7,695 nt of DNA from Chloroflexota bacterium (GTDB taxonomy: Bacteria > Chloroflexota > Dehalococcoidia > Tepidiformales > Tepidiformaceae), in NCBI GenBank assembly GCA_021823905.1, contig JAKALX010000167.1, positions 1 through 7,695 of the forward strand, read 5' to 3'. Below the pieces are notes generated by a model, which ran no database searches, had not been told where the DNA came from, and saw only the letters and a list, made by a program, of their open reading frames with translations. Position numbers and translations under genes: made by a program. How positions within the stretch are numbered: the first letter of the stretch is position 1; the number at the start of each line of letters is the position of its first letter. Positions 1-6,007 of the stretch are shown here, piece by piece.

Positions 1-251
1 GTCGCGGTGACGGTCATCCCCTCCGGCGTCGCGGACGTGTGGTTGATGACGATCTGCGCCCCGACGGTCATCTGGTCGGGCCCCAGGTGTTGCGCCACCC
101 ACTCCGCCGCCGTCTTCTCGACCAGCGTCCCAAGGGCAGGCGTGCTGAAGACGTCCGGCGTGCCGGCGACGATCCGGCTCGCGAAGTGCTCTGGCGCGCA
201 GACCACGCTCCGCGACACCACCGTTCCAGGTTTCAGGTCTTCCAGGGCCAT
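1..251 (-). CDS. FlK-like hotdog-fold acyl-CoA thioesterase, N-terminal part (cut by window edge)
   Basis: Reading the minus strand from the ATG at 251-249 gives 83 codons with no stop; the gene continues past position 1. The visible part matches the fluoroacetyl-CoA thioesterase (FlK) subgroup of hotdog enzymes, which hydrolyse acyl-CoA thioesters in the cytoplasm. Aligned from memory to FlK with a constant offset of five residues and no gap, FlK Thr42, Glu50 and His76 fall on Thr37 (in VFST), Glu45 (in LVEKTAAEW) and His71 (in INHTSATPEG). The catalytic triad is therefore present. FlK Gly69 corresponds to Gly64. The FlK lid residues Phe33 and Phe36 correspond to Val28 and Thr31, so fluoroacetyl selectivity is not expected and the substrate is unknown. 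The start is supported by GGAGGGG six bases upstream. The gene is divergent from the amidase at 369. Family placement is fairly sure; the C-terminal half is not visible. Confidence 0.8.
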   Translation of the reverse strand, partial: MALEDLKPGTVVSRSVVCAPEHFASRIVAGTPDVFSTPALGTLVEKTAAEWVAQHLGPDQMTVGAQIVINHTSATPEGMTVTA

Positions 252-256
252 GACTT

Positions 257-278
257 CCCCTCCGTGGCACGCATCATA
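257..278 (-). promoter_or_regulatory. Putative promoter -10 and ribosome binding site of the thioesterase gene
   Basis: On the minus strand, TATGAT (278-273) matches the TATAAT consensus at five of six bases. It lies ten bases before a strong Shine-Dalgarno sequence GGAGGGG (263-257), which is followed by the ATG at 251. This implies a leader of only about 15 bases. I see no convincing TTGACA-like -35 at 16-18 bp. The 9-mer CCGTATGAT here (281-273) recurs at 5987-5995 upstream of the sigma-factor gene. For the divergent amidase on the plus strand I find a ribosome binding site but no clear promoter in 252-368. Confidence 0.4.
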
Positions 279-368
279 CGGCTGCCTCGTGACGCGGGCT
301 CGAACTTCCGCTACCCGGCAACGCTGTCTGACGGTAGGCTTCGCCGCACCACCACCCGAGGAATTGCC

Positions 369-1763
369 ATGAACCTCCCCGCTGCCCACGAGATCGCCGA
401 CGGCGTGCGCGCGCGCACGCTCTCCGCGCGGGAGGTGCTCGAAACCGCGCTCAACCGGATCGACGCCTCGAACCCGGCCATCAACGCGTTCGTCCACGTC
501 GACGCGGCGGGCGCCCGCAAGCGCGCGGACGAGATCGACGCGGCGGTGGCGCGCGGCGAGGATCCGGGGCCGCTGGCTGGCGTTCCAATCGGCGTGAAGG
601 ACCTGGAGCCCGTTGCCGGGATGCCGCACACCGACGGCTCGCGCGTCTTCGCCAGCCGCGTCGCCGCGTACGATAGCGTCCAGGTCTCGCGGCTTCGCGC
701 CGCCGGCGCGGTCATCGTAGGGAAGACGAATACGCCCGAGTTCGGCTACAAGGGCTTCACCGACAACCTCCTCTTCGGCGCCACCCGTAATCCCTGGAAT
801 CTGGAGCGCACCCCCGGCGGCTCGAGCGGCGGCAGCGCGGCGGCGGTCACCGCCGGCATGGTTCCGCTTTGCACCGCGAGCGACGGTGGCGGCTCGATCC
901 GCATCCCCGCCGCCTTTTCCGGCTGCTACGGGATCAAGCCGTCCGCCGGCCGCATCCCGCGCGCCGACGAGCACGCGCCCACGTGGGGCAGCCACAGCAC
1001 CCGTGGCCCCGTCAGCCGCACCGTTCGCGACGCCGCGCGCTACCTCGACGTCACGGCGGGGCCGCACCCGAACGACCTCGACTCGCTCGACGGCCCGGCC
1101 GGCGGCTACGAGCAGGCCGTGCTCGCTGGCCCACCCAGGATCCGCCGCGTCGGCTGGAGTCCCGACCTTGGCTACGCCGTCGTCGATCCCGAGGTCGTCC
1201 GCGTGGCGGGTGACGCGGCGAAGGCGCTGGCGAATGCCCTCGGCGCGGAGCTGGTCGAGGCCGGTCCCGGGTTCGCCGATCCGATGGCTGCCTGGTACAC
1301 GATCGCCGCCCCCGGCGACACTCGCATGATCGACAACATGACCGCCGACGAACGCGGGCTGCTGGAACCCGGCTTCCTCGCCTTCTCGGAGCAGGCGCGC
1401 GGCATCACCGGCGTCATGATCGCCAGCGCCCTCGAAGAGCGGCACCAGGTGAACCGCGCGATGACGGCGTTCTTCGAGCGCTGCGACCTCCTCCTCACGC
1501 CGACGGTCGCCTGCACCGCGTTCCCCGCCGGTGGCCCGCCGCCGCGCCAGATCGGCGGCCGCGACGTGGGCCTCTCCGGCTACCTGCCCTTCACGCCGCC
1601 GTTCAACCTGACCGGCCACCCCGGCGCCTCGCTCCCGGCCGGACTCGCTGCCGACGGCCTTCCCGTGGGTCTTCAGGTGGTTGGACCGCGCCACGCCGAC
1701 GCGCTCGTCCTCGCCGTCAGCGCGGCGTTCGAGAAGGCTCGCCCCTGGAAGTTCCCGGGATGA
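369..1763 (+). CDS. Amidase-signature family hydrolase
   Basis: This 464-residue protein has the normal length for an amidase-signature enzyme. These enzymes hydrolyse carboxylic amides with a Ser-cisSer-Lys triad. The triad is visible as Lys77 (in GVPIGVKDL), cis-Ser152 (in GGSSGGS, 150-156) and nucleophile Ser176 (in GGGSIRIPAA, 173-182). The 24-residue Ser-Ser spacing is the one seen in FAAH. The adjacent GxxGxKPxxGR segment (185-195) and the GPVSRTVRDAA helix (213-223) are also typical. The family's usual Thr-Asp-x-Gly-Gly before the nucleophile is Ser-Asp-Gly-Gly-Gly here, a mild variation. No signal peptide is seen, so it is probably cytoplasmic. The ATG at 369 is chosen because GAGGAA lies seven bases upstream and the protein then starts with the usual N-terminal helix (AAHEIADGVRARTLSAREV). 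Many bacterial amidases are mislabelled GatA, but there is no gatB or gatC here. The substrate cannot be read from the sequence. Confidence 0.95.
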   Translation: MNLPAAHEIADGVRARTLSAREVLETALNRIDASNPAINAFVHVDAAGARKRADEIDAAVARGEDPGPLAGVPIGVKDLEPVAGMPHTDGSRVFASRVAAYDSVQVSRLRAAGAVIVGKTNTPEFGYKGFTDNLLFGATRNPWNLERTPGGSSGGSAAAVTAGMVPLCTASDGGGSIRIPAAFSGCYGIKPSAGRIPRADEHAPTWGSHSTRGPVSRTVRDAARYLDVTAGPHPNDLDSLDGPAGGYEQAVLAGPPRIRRVGWSPDLGYAVVDPEVVRVAGDAAKALANALGAELVEAGPGFADPMAAWYTIAAPGDTRMIDNMTADERGLLEPGFLAFSEQARGITGVMIASALEERHQVNRAMTAFFERCDLLLTPTVACTAFPAGGPPPRQIGGRDVGLSGYLPFTPPFNLTGHPGASLPAGLAADGLPVGLQVVGPRHADALVLAVSAAFEKARPWKFPG

Positions 1764-1769
1764 ACCCGG

Positions 1770-2558
1770 TCACGCGCTCGCGGCCGCGATCAGCAATTCG
1801 CGGAACGCCGCGAACACCCCTGGCGTCCCCGCCACGATGCACGGCTTCGCAAACCCCGGCCCTTCGAGGAACTCCGTCAATCCCCCGGCCTCGCGGGCGA
1901 TCAGCGCCCCGGCCGCGTGGTCCCAGGGGTTGAGCCCCTGCTCGTAGTAGGCGTCCACCCGCCCGCAGGCGACGTTGCAGAGGTCCAGCGCCGCGGAGCC
2001 CGCCCGCCGGATGTCGCGAATGCCGCCGATCAGCCGCGCCAGCGTCGCACCCTGACGGGCCCGAACCGTCGGGTCATAGCCGAACCCGGTCGCTACCAGC
2101 GCCTTCGCCAGCTCGGTCTCGGCACTGACGCGGATGCGGCTGCCGTTCAGAGTCGCCCCGTGGCCCTTCGCCGCCGCGAACAGCTCCCGCGTCGCCGGAT
2201 TGTAAACCACGCCCGCGAGTGTCTCGCCGGCCGCCTCCGCCGCAATCGAGACCGCGTACGCCGGGAAGCCGTAAAGGAAGTTCGTGGTGCCGTCGACCGG
2301 GTCGATCAGCCAGCGAACGCCACTGGACCCTTCGCGGCGGCTGCCCTCCTCGGCGACGACGCCGTCATCAGGACGCGCCGAAAGGACGCGCTCCACGATC
2401 AATCGCTCGGAAGCCGTGTCGACCTCGGTCACCATGTCCGTTGGGCTCGATTTCGTCCCGACGAAATCGCGTACCTGTGGTTGGCGTTCGGCGAGCAAGG
2501 CGCCCGCTTCCAGCGCCAGATCGGTGGCGAGTTGGAGCAGTTCGCGCGGATGGTGCAT
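1770..2558 (-). CDS. Inositol monophosphatase family protein (SuhB/HisN-like)
   Basis: This 262-residue Mg2+-dependent phosphomonoesterase has the full family length. Metal-binding residues are visible: Glu70 in VVAEEGS, Asp86 and Asp89 in WLIDPVDGTTNF (83-94), and Asp213 in LNPWDHAAGALIAREAGG (209-226). The GSAALDLC segment (187-194) and VDAYYE (201-206) complete the substrate-pocket signature. Family members hydrolyse myo-inositol phosphates, histidinol phosphate, 3'-phosphoadenosine phosphate or fructose bisphosphate, and the sequence alone does not separate these. No signal peptide is seen. The ATG at 2558 has an in-frame TAG four codons upstream, so the start is well bounded, but the Shine-Dalgarno match is poor. 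It begins 17 bp after the AAA+ gene on the same strand, suggesting co-transcription and perhaps translational coupling. Its 3' end faces the amidase stop across 6 bp, leaving no room for a separate terminator. Confidence 0.95.
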   Translation of the reverse strand: MHHPRELLQLATDLALEAGALLAERQPQVRDFVGTKSSPTDMVTEVDTASERLIVERVLSARPDDGVVAEEGSRREGSSGVRWLIDPVDGTTNFLYGFPAYAVSIAAEAAGETLAGVVYNPATRELFAAAKGHGATLNGSRIRVSAETELAKALVATGFGYDPTVRARQGATLARLIGGIRDIRRAGSAALDLCNVACGRVDAYYEQGLNPWDHAAGALIAREAGGLTEFLEGPGFAKPCIVAGTPGVFAAFRELLIAAASA

Positions 2559-2575
2559 TGCCAGATGCTACGGCA

Positions 2576-3469
2576 TCAGGCCACGCGGTCGACTGCCCGC
2601 CCGAGCATGCGATCCAGCGGTTGGCCGCGGAAGCGCGCGATGTCCCCGCGATCCTTGAGCAGGCAGCCAAGCGTTTGGTCCACGATCTCCGGAGTCAGCT
2701 CCGTCCGGTGCAACACCGAGAGCGCCTGCCCCCAGGCGAGTGTCTCGGCGATTCCCGGCGGGCGGACGAACCCCGCTTCGCGAAGCCTGTCGACAAAGTT
2801 GCACACCTGCCCTGCGAGTTTCGGGCTGATCCCGGGGACGCGCGCCACCAGGATCTGTAGCTCATGCTCGAACTTCGGGTGGTCGATCCACTGGTACACG
2901 CAGGCGCTTTTCAGGTGGTTGTCGAGCGCCCGCGACGAGTCGCTCGTGACGACCACCCGCGGCGGGCGCTTTGCCGTAACCACGCCGTGGCCGGGTATGG
3001 TTACCGAGAACGTGGACAGCACCCCGGCCAGGAATGCGTCGAACCGGCGCTCGGCGCGGTCCACACCGTCAACGAGCAACACCGGCGGCTCCGCGTCGCC
3101 GGCGGCGAGGGCGGCGAGCAACGGCCGTTCGATCAGGTAGTCGCGCCCGGCGACCTCGTGCTCGACCCGCTCGAACGGCTCGCGATTCGCCCCGGCCAGT
3201 TGGATCCGGAGCAACTGGCGGGCCACGTTCCACTCGGACACCGCCTCCTGTTCGTCGATCCCCTCATGGCAGGTCAGGACGATGAGACGGCTGCCAAGCG
3301 CGCGAGCAAGGCTCTGGCCCAGCGTCGCTTTGCCAACTCCCGGCTCCCCTTCGAGGAGAACCGGCCTGTTCGTCCGGAGGGCGAGATAGACGCTGGTGCA
3401 CGTCGCGCGGTCGCAGACGTAGCGCTCCGCGGCAAGCTTCTCAGCCAGGGCGTCGATCGACTCGAACAT
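2576..3469 (-). CDS. MoxR/CoxD-like AAA+ protein with degenerate ATPase motifs
   Basis: This 297-residue protein has the overall plan of the CoxD-like branch of MoxR ATPases, chaperone-like AAA+ proteins that remodel or mature partner complexes. The N-terminus (MFESIDALAEKLAAERYV), the conserved LTCHEGIDEQEAVSEWN segment (65-81), VYQWIDHPKFE (191-201) and RPPGIAETLAWGQAL (236-250) all fit. However, key residues are changed. Walker A (GEPGVGKA, 41-48) has Ala48 where Thr/Ser is expected. Walker B (LLVDGVDRA, 131-139) has Gly135 where the catalytic Glu is expected. Sensor 1 (VVVTSDSSR, 172-180) has Asp177 for Asn. The arginine-finger region (LKSAC, 186-190) reads Ser-Ala for Arg-Arg. Lys47 and Asp134 remain, so nucleotide binding may persist while hydrolysis is doubtful. 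The frame is intact throughout. No VWA or CoxE-type partner is adjacent; the phosphatase gene follows after 17 bp. The start fits family alignment but lacks a clear Shine-Dalgarno sequence. Confidence 0.9.
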   Translation of the reverse strand: MFESIDALAEKLAAERYVCDRATCTSVYLALRTNRPVLLEGEPGVGKATLGQSLARALGSRLIVLTCHEGIDEQEAVSEWNVARQLLRIQLAGANREPFERVEHEVAGRDYLIERPLLAALAAGDAEPPVLLVDGVDRAERRFDAFLAGVLSTFSVTIPGHGVVTAKRPPRVVVTSDSSRALDNHLKSACVYQWIDHPKFEHELQILVARVPGISPKLAGQVCNFVDRLREAGFVRPPGIAETLAWGQALSVLHRTELTPEIVDQTLGCLLKDRGDIARFRGQPLDRMLGRAVDRVA

Positions 3470-3497
3470 CGAGGTTCATGGTATGCGCCGGCAGCCG

Positions 3498-3518
3498 CCG
3501 CGGTTCAGCCGAACGCGG
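3498..3518 (-). other. Inverted repeat / RNA hairpin between the secreted-protein and AAA+ genes
   Basis: CCGC-(G)-GTTC and GAACGCGG flank a four-base loop, giving eight pairs with one bulged base. It sits inside the 85-bp gap between the stop of the secreted-protein gene (3555) and the AAA+ start (3469). No T-run follows it on the minus strand, so it is not a standard intrinsic terminator. It could stabilise or partly attenuate the transcript, or be chance in GC-rich DNA. Confidence 0.3.
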
Positions 3519-3554
3519 GTATGGGCGGTGACGACCCGGAGATCTGGCCGGCCG

Positions 3555-4433
3555 CTACTGGCTCCTTACCTTCCACTGCACCGCGGCCGAGCCCGAGAGC
3601 GCAAACCAGTAGGGCTGGCCCGTCTTGAGGGAGCCGAGGGTGTTCGCGCCTGGCACGGCTGCCGCGCCCGGGAAATACGCGAGCCACGTTCCTGTCGCGT
3701 TGTCCCACGCATAGACAGCGCTCACGCTGGCAGACACGTCGGAGCCGCCGTTCGCGCCGCCGCTCCCCGCGAGCCCGTCCGCCGGCGTCACGCCGTCCGC
3801 TCCCGGCCAACTGACGAGGCTCCAACGCGGGCTGAGCGACACGCTCGTCGTGCGCGGCGCGTTCACGACGCGGTCGAAGCCGAGGTCGCCTTCGTCGTCG
3901 TGGAACAGCATCAGGACGTTCGCCGGCTCGCCCAGCGACGAGGCGATCTTGACCCAGGCCTGGCACTCGTCCGGGACGTCCTTCTGGAGTGGCGGGAAGG
4001 CCTTGATTGGCGACCCCAGCTGGGCGTTGTCGTAGGTCGAGAACGTCGTCAGCCCGGTCACGGTGCGGACACCGCCGGCCGGCCCCATGTTGGTCTCGAG
4101 AATCACGCCGTCGCCAGAGTCGATGACGACGTCGAGGGTCGCCCGGGGATTTGGCAGCCCCGTCGTCCCGTTGATCATCGTGTCGTTTGGAGCGTCGGTG
4201 AGCACGGGATGCAGGCTGACTGCGCCAAAGGCGGCGGCATCGCAGAACCCGCCGCGGTCGAGCGCATGGAAGACGACGTAGGAGACGCGTGCCCCGTCCT
4301 CCTGGACCTGGGCGCCCGTGTAACCCCCGGAGCCGCCGGCGTTTGCCGGGCGCGCCGCGCCGGCCGCCATCATCCCGGCCGCCGCGAGGGCCAGCGCGCC
4401 GGCGAATGCCCTTCTCAGCCACGCTCGCCGCAT
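3555..4433 (-). CDS. Secreted protein of unknown function with C-terminal Trp/Pro/Gly module
   Basis: The 292-residue product begins with a clear Sec signal peptide: MRRAWLRR, a hydrophobic Ala/Leu stretch (9-28), then ARPANA with likely cleavage after Ala32. The mature part has only two cysteines (64 and 157), which could form a disulfide. An acidic segment FHDDEGDLGFDRV (177-189) precedes a C-terminal module, RWSLVSWPGADG (203-214), then VYAWDNATGTWLAYFPG (240-256) and GQPYWFALSG (272-281). I recognise this WxLVxWPG...W....Y.PG...G..YW pattern from secreted proteins of Chloroflexota and some actinobacteria; its function is unknown to me. The ATG at 4433 is chosen because GGAGG lies seven bases upstream and the signal peptide starts there. 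The frame is open 60 codons further upstream, but that stretch is Arg/Pro-rich and non-protein-like. I infer export across the membrane but no enzymatic role. Confidence 0.85.
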   Translation of the reverse strand: MRRAWLRRAFAGALALAAAGMMAAGAARPANAGGSGGYTGAQVQEDGARVSYVVFHALDRGGFCDAAAFGAVSLHPVLTDAPNDTMINGTTGLPNPRATLDVVIDSGDGVILETNMGPAGGVRTVTGLTTFSTYDNAQLGSPIKAFPPLQKDVPDECQAWVKIASSLGEPANVLMLFHDDEGDLGFDRVVNAPRTTSVSLSPRWSLVSWPGADGVTPADGLAGSGGANGGSDVSASVSAVYAWDNATGTWLAYFPGAAAVPGANTLGSLKTGQPYWFALSGSAAVQWKVRSQ

Positions 4434-4440
4434 ATTCCGA

Positions 4441-4473
4441 CCTCCGCCACACAGCCGTGGCCGGCACATTCTA
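4441..4473 (-). promoter_or_regulatory. Putative -10 and ribosome binding site of the secreted-protein gene
   Basis: On the minus strand, TAGAAT (4473-4468) matches TATAAT at five of six bases, and GGAGG (4445-4441) is placed seven bases before the ATG at 4433. A weak TTCCCG at 4495-4490 would be a -35 with 16-bp spacing. The arrangement is plausible, but the -35 is poor. Confidence 0.4.
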
Positions 4474-4553
4474 CGCGGGTCCCGGGGAACGGGAATGGCC
4501 GATCGCCACGGCAGGGGCGGACCGGGCGAGCTGACGCATCCAGGGCTGTGCGT

Positions 4554-4563
4554 GGCACGTGCC
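4554..4563. promoter_or_regulatory. Palindrome GGCACGTGCC, possible operator
   Basis: This is a perfect 10-bp palindrome with a CACGTG core, seven bases upstream of the candidate -35 of the MFS gene. A second CACGTG palindrome (TCACGTGA, 4610-4617) lies 55 bp downstream, overlapping the MFS ribosome binding site. Two such sites bracketing one promoter could bind a dimeric regulator. Short palindromes are common in GC-rich DNA, so this is tentative. Confidence 0.25.
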
Positions 4564-4569
4564 GTCAAC

Positions 4570-4598
4570 TTCCCAAGATGAATCAACGGGGGTAGTGT
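4570..4598 (+). promoter_or_regulatory. Weak candidate promoter of the MFS gene
   Basis: TTCCCA (4570-4575, four of six to TTGACA) and TAGTGT (4593-4598, three of six to TATAAT) are separated by 17 bp, and the GTG start lies 28 bp further on. The rest of the 193-bp divergent gap (4434-4626) holds no gene that I can support. Confidence 0.25.
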
Positions 4599-4609
4599 GC
4601 GTCCTACGT

Positions 4610-4617
4610 TCACGTGA
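4610..4617. promoter_or_regulatory. Palindrome TCACGTGA overlapping the MFS ribosome binding site
   Basis: This is a perfect 8-bp palindrome with a CACGTG core. Its last bases run into the GAGGG (4616-4620) that serves as Shine-Dalgarno sequence for the GTG at 4627. It pairs with the similar site at 4554-4563. A protein bound here could block transcription; chance occurrence is also possible. Confidence 0.2.
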
Positions 4618-4626
4618 GGGTATGTC

Positions 4627-5925
4627 GTGCGCGCCTATTTCAGCCGCACCTTCTACTCCCTGGCCAACCGGCGCTTCCGGACGCTATGGCTGGGAACCCT
4701 CTTCTCGTTCCTCGGGATGCAGATGCAGGTCATCGCTCGCGGGTACCTTGCGTTCGACCTGACCGGCAAGAACAGCGCCCTGGGCGGCGTGATGCTCGCT
4801 TTCGGCGTTCCACAACTCTTGCTCGGGCTCTGGGGCGGGGTGCTCGCCGACCGGCTTCCCAAGCGAAACCTGCTCGTCGTCTGCCAGGCGGTCATCGCCC
4901 TCAACTCCGCCTGGATGGCGGCGATGATCGAGCTCGACATGGCCGAGTTCTGGATGCTGATTGTCGCGGGCGTCGTCCAGGGCGCCGGGTTTGCGTTCAT
5001 CGGGCCGGCGCGGCAGGCGTTCATCGGCGACCTGGTGGGGCGGGAGGCGATTGGCAACGCGGTCGTCCTCCAGCAGTTGAGCATGAACAGCACGCGCGTG
5101 GTGGGGCCGTCCATCGCCGGCACGTTCATCGCCATCCCGCTGATCGGGGTGGGCGGCGTGTACATGCTCACCACCCTCGGGTTCATCGTCGCCTCCGCGA
5201 CGATGCTGCGCCTTCCCCCCGGCAATCCGAATCCTCGCGCCGGCGGCGCCCCGCGGCAGTCGCCGCTCGCCGAGATGGCCGACGGTGTCCGCTACGTGGC
5301 GGCGCGCCCGTCGGTGGCGTTGCTCATACTGACCTCGTTCGCGGTCGTCATGGTTGGGTTCCCGTACCAGTCGTTCCTGCCCTCGGTCTCGAAGGACGTC
5401 TATGGCGCCGGGGCGAGCGGCCTCGGACTGCTGTCCTCGGTAGGGGCGGTGGGAGCGGTCGGCGCAACCGTTGTCGTGGCCACCTACGCCGGGCATCGCC
5501 GGGCGTGGAGTTTCCAGCCGGCTCTCGCGGTTGCGTTTGGCGCGTCGCTCGTGCTCCTTGGAATCGCGCCGCACCTGGCCGCCGGCCTGGGCGCGATGCT
5601 CTTCGTGGGTGGGCTGGCGAGTGCCTTCCAGTCGCTCAACAACTCGTTGACGATGACGTTCACGGACGCGGAGTACCAGGGACGGGTGCAGTCGATCTCG
5701 ATGCTGAGCTGGAGCCTGTTCGGGCTCGTCGCCCTGCCAATCGGGATGGTCGCCGACCGCGTAGGAATCCAGGAGACCCTGATGCTCATGGGGACGGTCG
5801 TGGTGCTCTTGGTGCTCGCACTCCAGTTCGTCATGAACCGTGCGGCGGACATCGAGGGCGATCGGCGGGCTCAGCTGCTCCTGCGGGAAGCCGCGCGTTC
5901 TCTCTCCACCGGCGGCGGGCAATAG
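4627..5925 (+). CDS. MFS transporter, DHA3/EntS-like drug or metabolite exporter
   Basis: This 432-residue protein has twelve hydrophobic segments, roughly 18-40, 50-73, 82-104, 108-130, 156-175, 172-194, 228-250, 262-286, 296-315, 316-338, 356-376 and 384-404. A cytoplasmic loop (195-227) separates the two halves, as expected for the major facilitator superfamily. MFS motif A is seen between helices 2 and 3 as GGVLADRLPKR (70-80, Asp75 and Arg76). A degenerate copy, GMVADRVG (373-380), occurs in the second half. The N-terminus (FYSLANRRFRTLWLG), FIGPARQAFIGDLV and RVQSISMLSWSLFGL match the MFS_3/EntS-like branch, proton-driven exporters of drugs or siderophores. The substrate is unknown. The start is GTG at 4627, with GAGGG six bases upstream; the nearby ATG at 4622 is in another frame. 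It is divergent from the secreted-protein gene and precedes the sigma-factor gene by 124 bp. Confidence 0.95.
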   Translation: MRAYFSRTFYSLANRRFRTLWLGTLFSFLGMQMQVIARGYLAFDLTGKNSALGGVMLAFGVPQLLLGLWGGVLADRLPKRNLLVVCQAVIALNSAWMAAMIELDMAEFWMLIVAGVVQGAGFAFIGPARQAFIGDLVGREAIGNAVVLQQLSMNSTRVVGPSIAGTFIAIPLIGVGGVYMLTTLGFIVASATMLRLPPGNPNPRAGGAPRQSPLAEMADGVRYVAARPSVALLILTSFAVVMVGFPYQSFLPSVSKDVYGAGASGLGLLSSVGAVGAVGATVVVATYAGHRRAWSFQPALAVAFGASLVLLGIAPHLAAGLGAMLFVGGLASAFQSLNNSLTMTFTDAEYQGRVQSISMLSWSLFGLVALPIGMVADRVGIQETLMLMGTVVVLLVLALQFVMNRAADIEGDRRAQLLLREAARSLSTGGGQ

Positions 5926-5956
5926 CCCGGACTCGCGACGATTTGCGAGGTGGTTG

Positions 5957-5980
5957 GGAAAAAGATAACGCCGAACCGTA
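5957..5980 (+). promoter_or_regulatory. Candidate ECF-type promoter upstream of the sigma-factor gene
   Basis: GGAA (5957-5960) and CGTA (5977-5980) are separated by 16 bp, resembling the GGAA(C)-N16/17-CGT pattern recognised by many ECF sigma factors. ECF genes often transcribe themselves, so an autoregulatory promoter here would fit. The motifs are short and the match may be accidental; the TATGAT at 5990-5995 is an alternative start signal. Confidence 0.25.
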
Positions 5981-5985
5981 CGAAT

Positions 5986-6000
5986 CCCGTATGATACGGG
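5986..6000. promoter_or_regulatory. Perfect palindrome CCCGTAT-G-ATACGGG, likely operator over a -10
   Basis: Two perfect 7-bp half-sites flank a single central base. The palindrome contains TATGAT (5990-5995), a five-of-six match to a -10 hexamer, about 55 bp before the sigma-factor start. A regulator bound here would cover the promoter. The one-base centre makes an RNA hairpin of the full stem impossible, so a DNA-binding role is more likely than a terminator. Confidence 0.45.
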
Positions 6001-6007
6001 CGCTGCG

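Noticed and set aside
39..368. Upstream in-frame extension of the amidase by 110 codons
   Set aside because: The ATG at 369 has a good ribosome binding site and the family N-terminus; the extension is Arg/His-rich, non-protein-like and overlaps the thioesterase gene on the other strand.
369..1763. Calling the amidase GatA (Glu-tRNA amidotransferase subunit A)
   Set aside because: No gatB or gatC is nearby and the shared amidase-signature motif alone does not support this role.
1..1763. A fluoroacetamide/fluoroacetate detoxification locus (amidase plus FlK)
   Set aside because: The thioesterase lacks the Phe linked to fluoroacetyl selectivity and no dehalogenase or fluoride exporter is seen.
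1917..3140. Long plus-strand open frame of 407 codons
   Set aside because: It is antisense to the phosphatase and AAA+ genes, which have clear family motifs; its translation is low-complexity Arg/Pro/Ser-rich, as expected for a GC-rich shadow frame.
4434..4613. 60-codon N-terminal extension of the secreted protein
   Set aside because: It would bury the signal peptide inside the protein; GGAGG seven bases before 4433 marks the real start.
4622..4624. ATG as start of the MFS gene
   Set aside because: It is out of frame with the transporter and directly abuts the Shine-Dalgarno sequence; GTG at 4627 is in frame with proper spacing.
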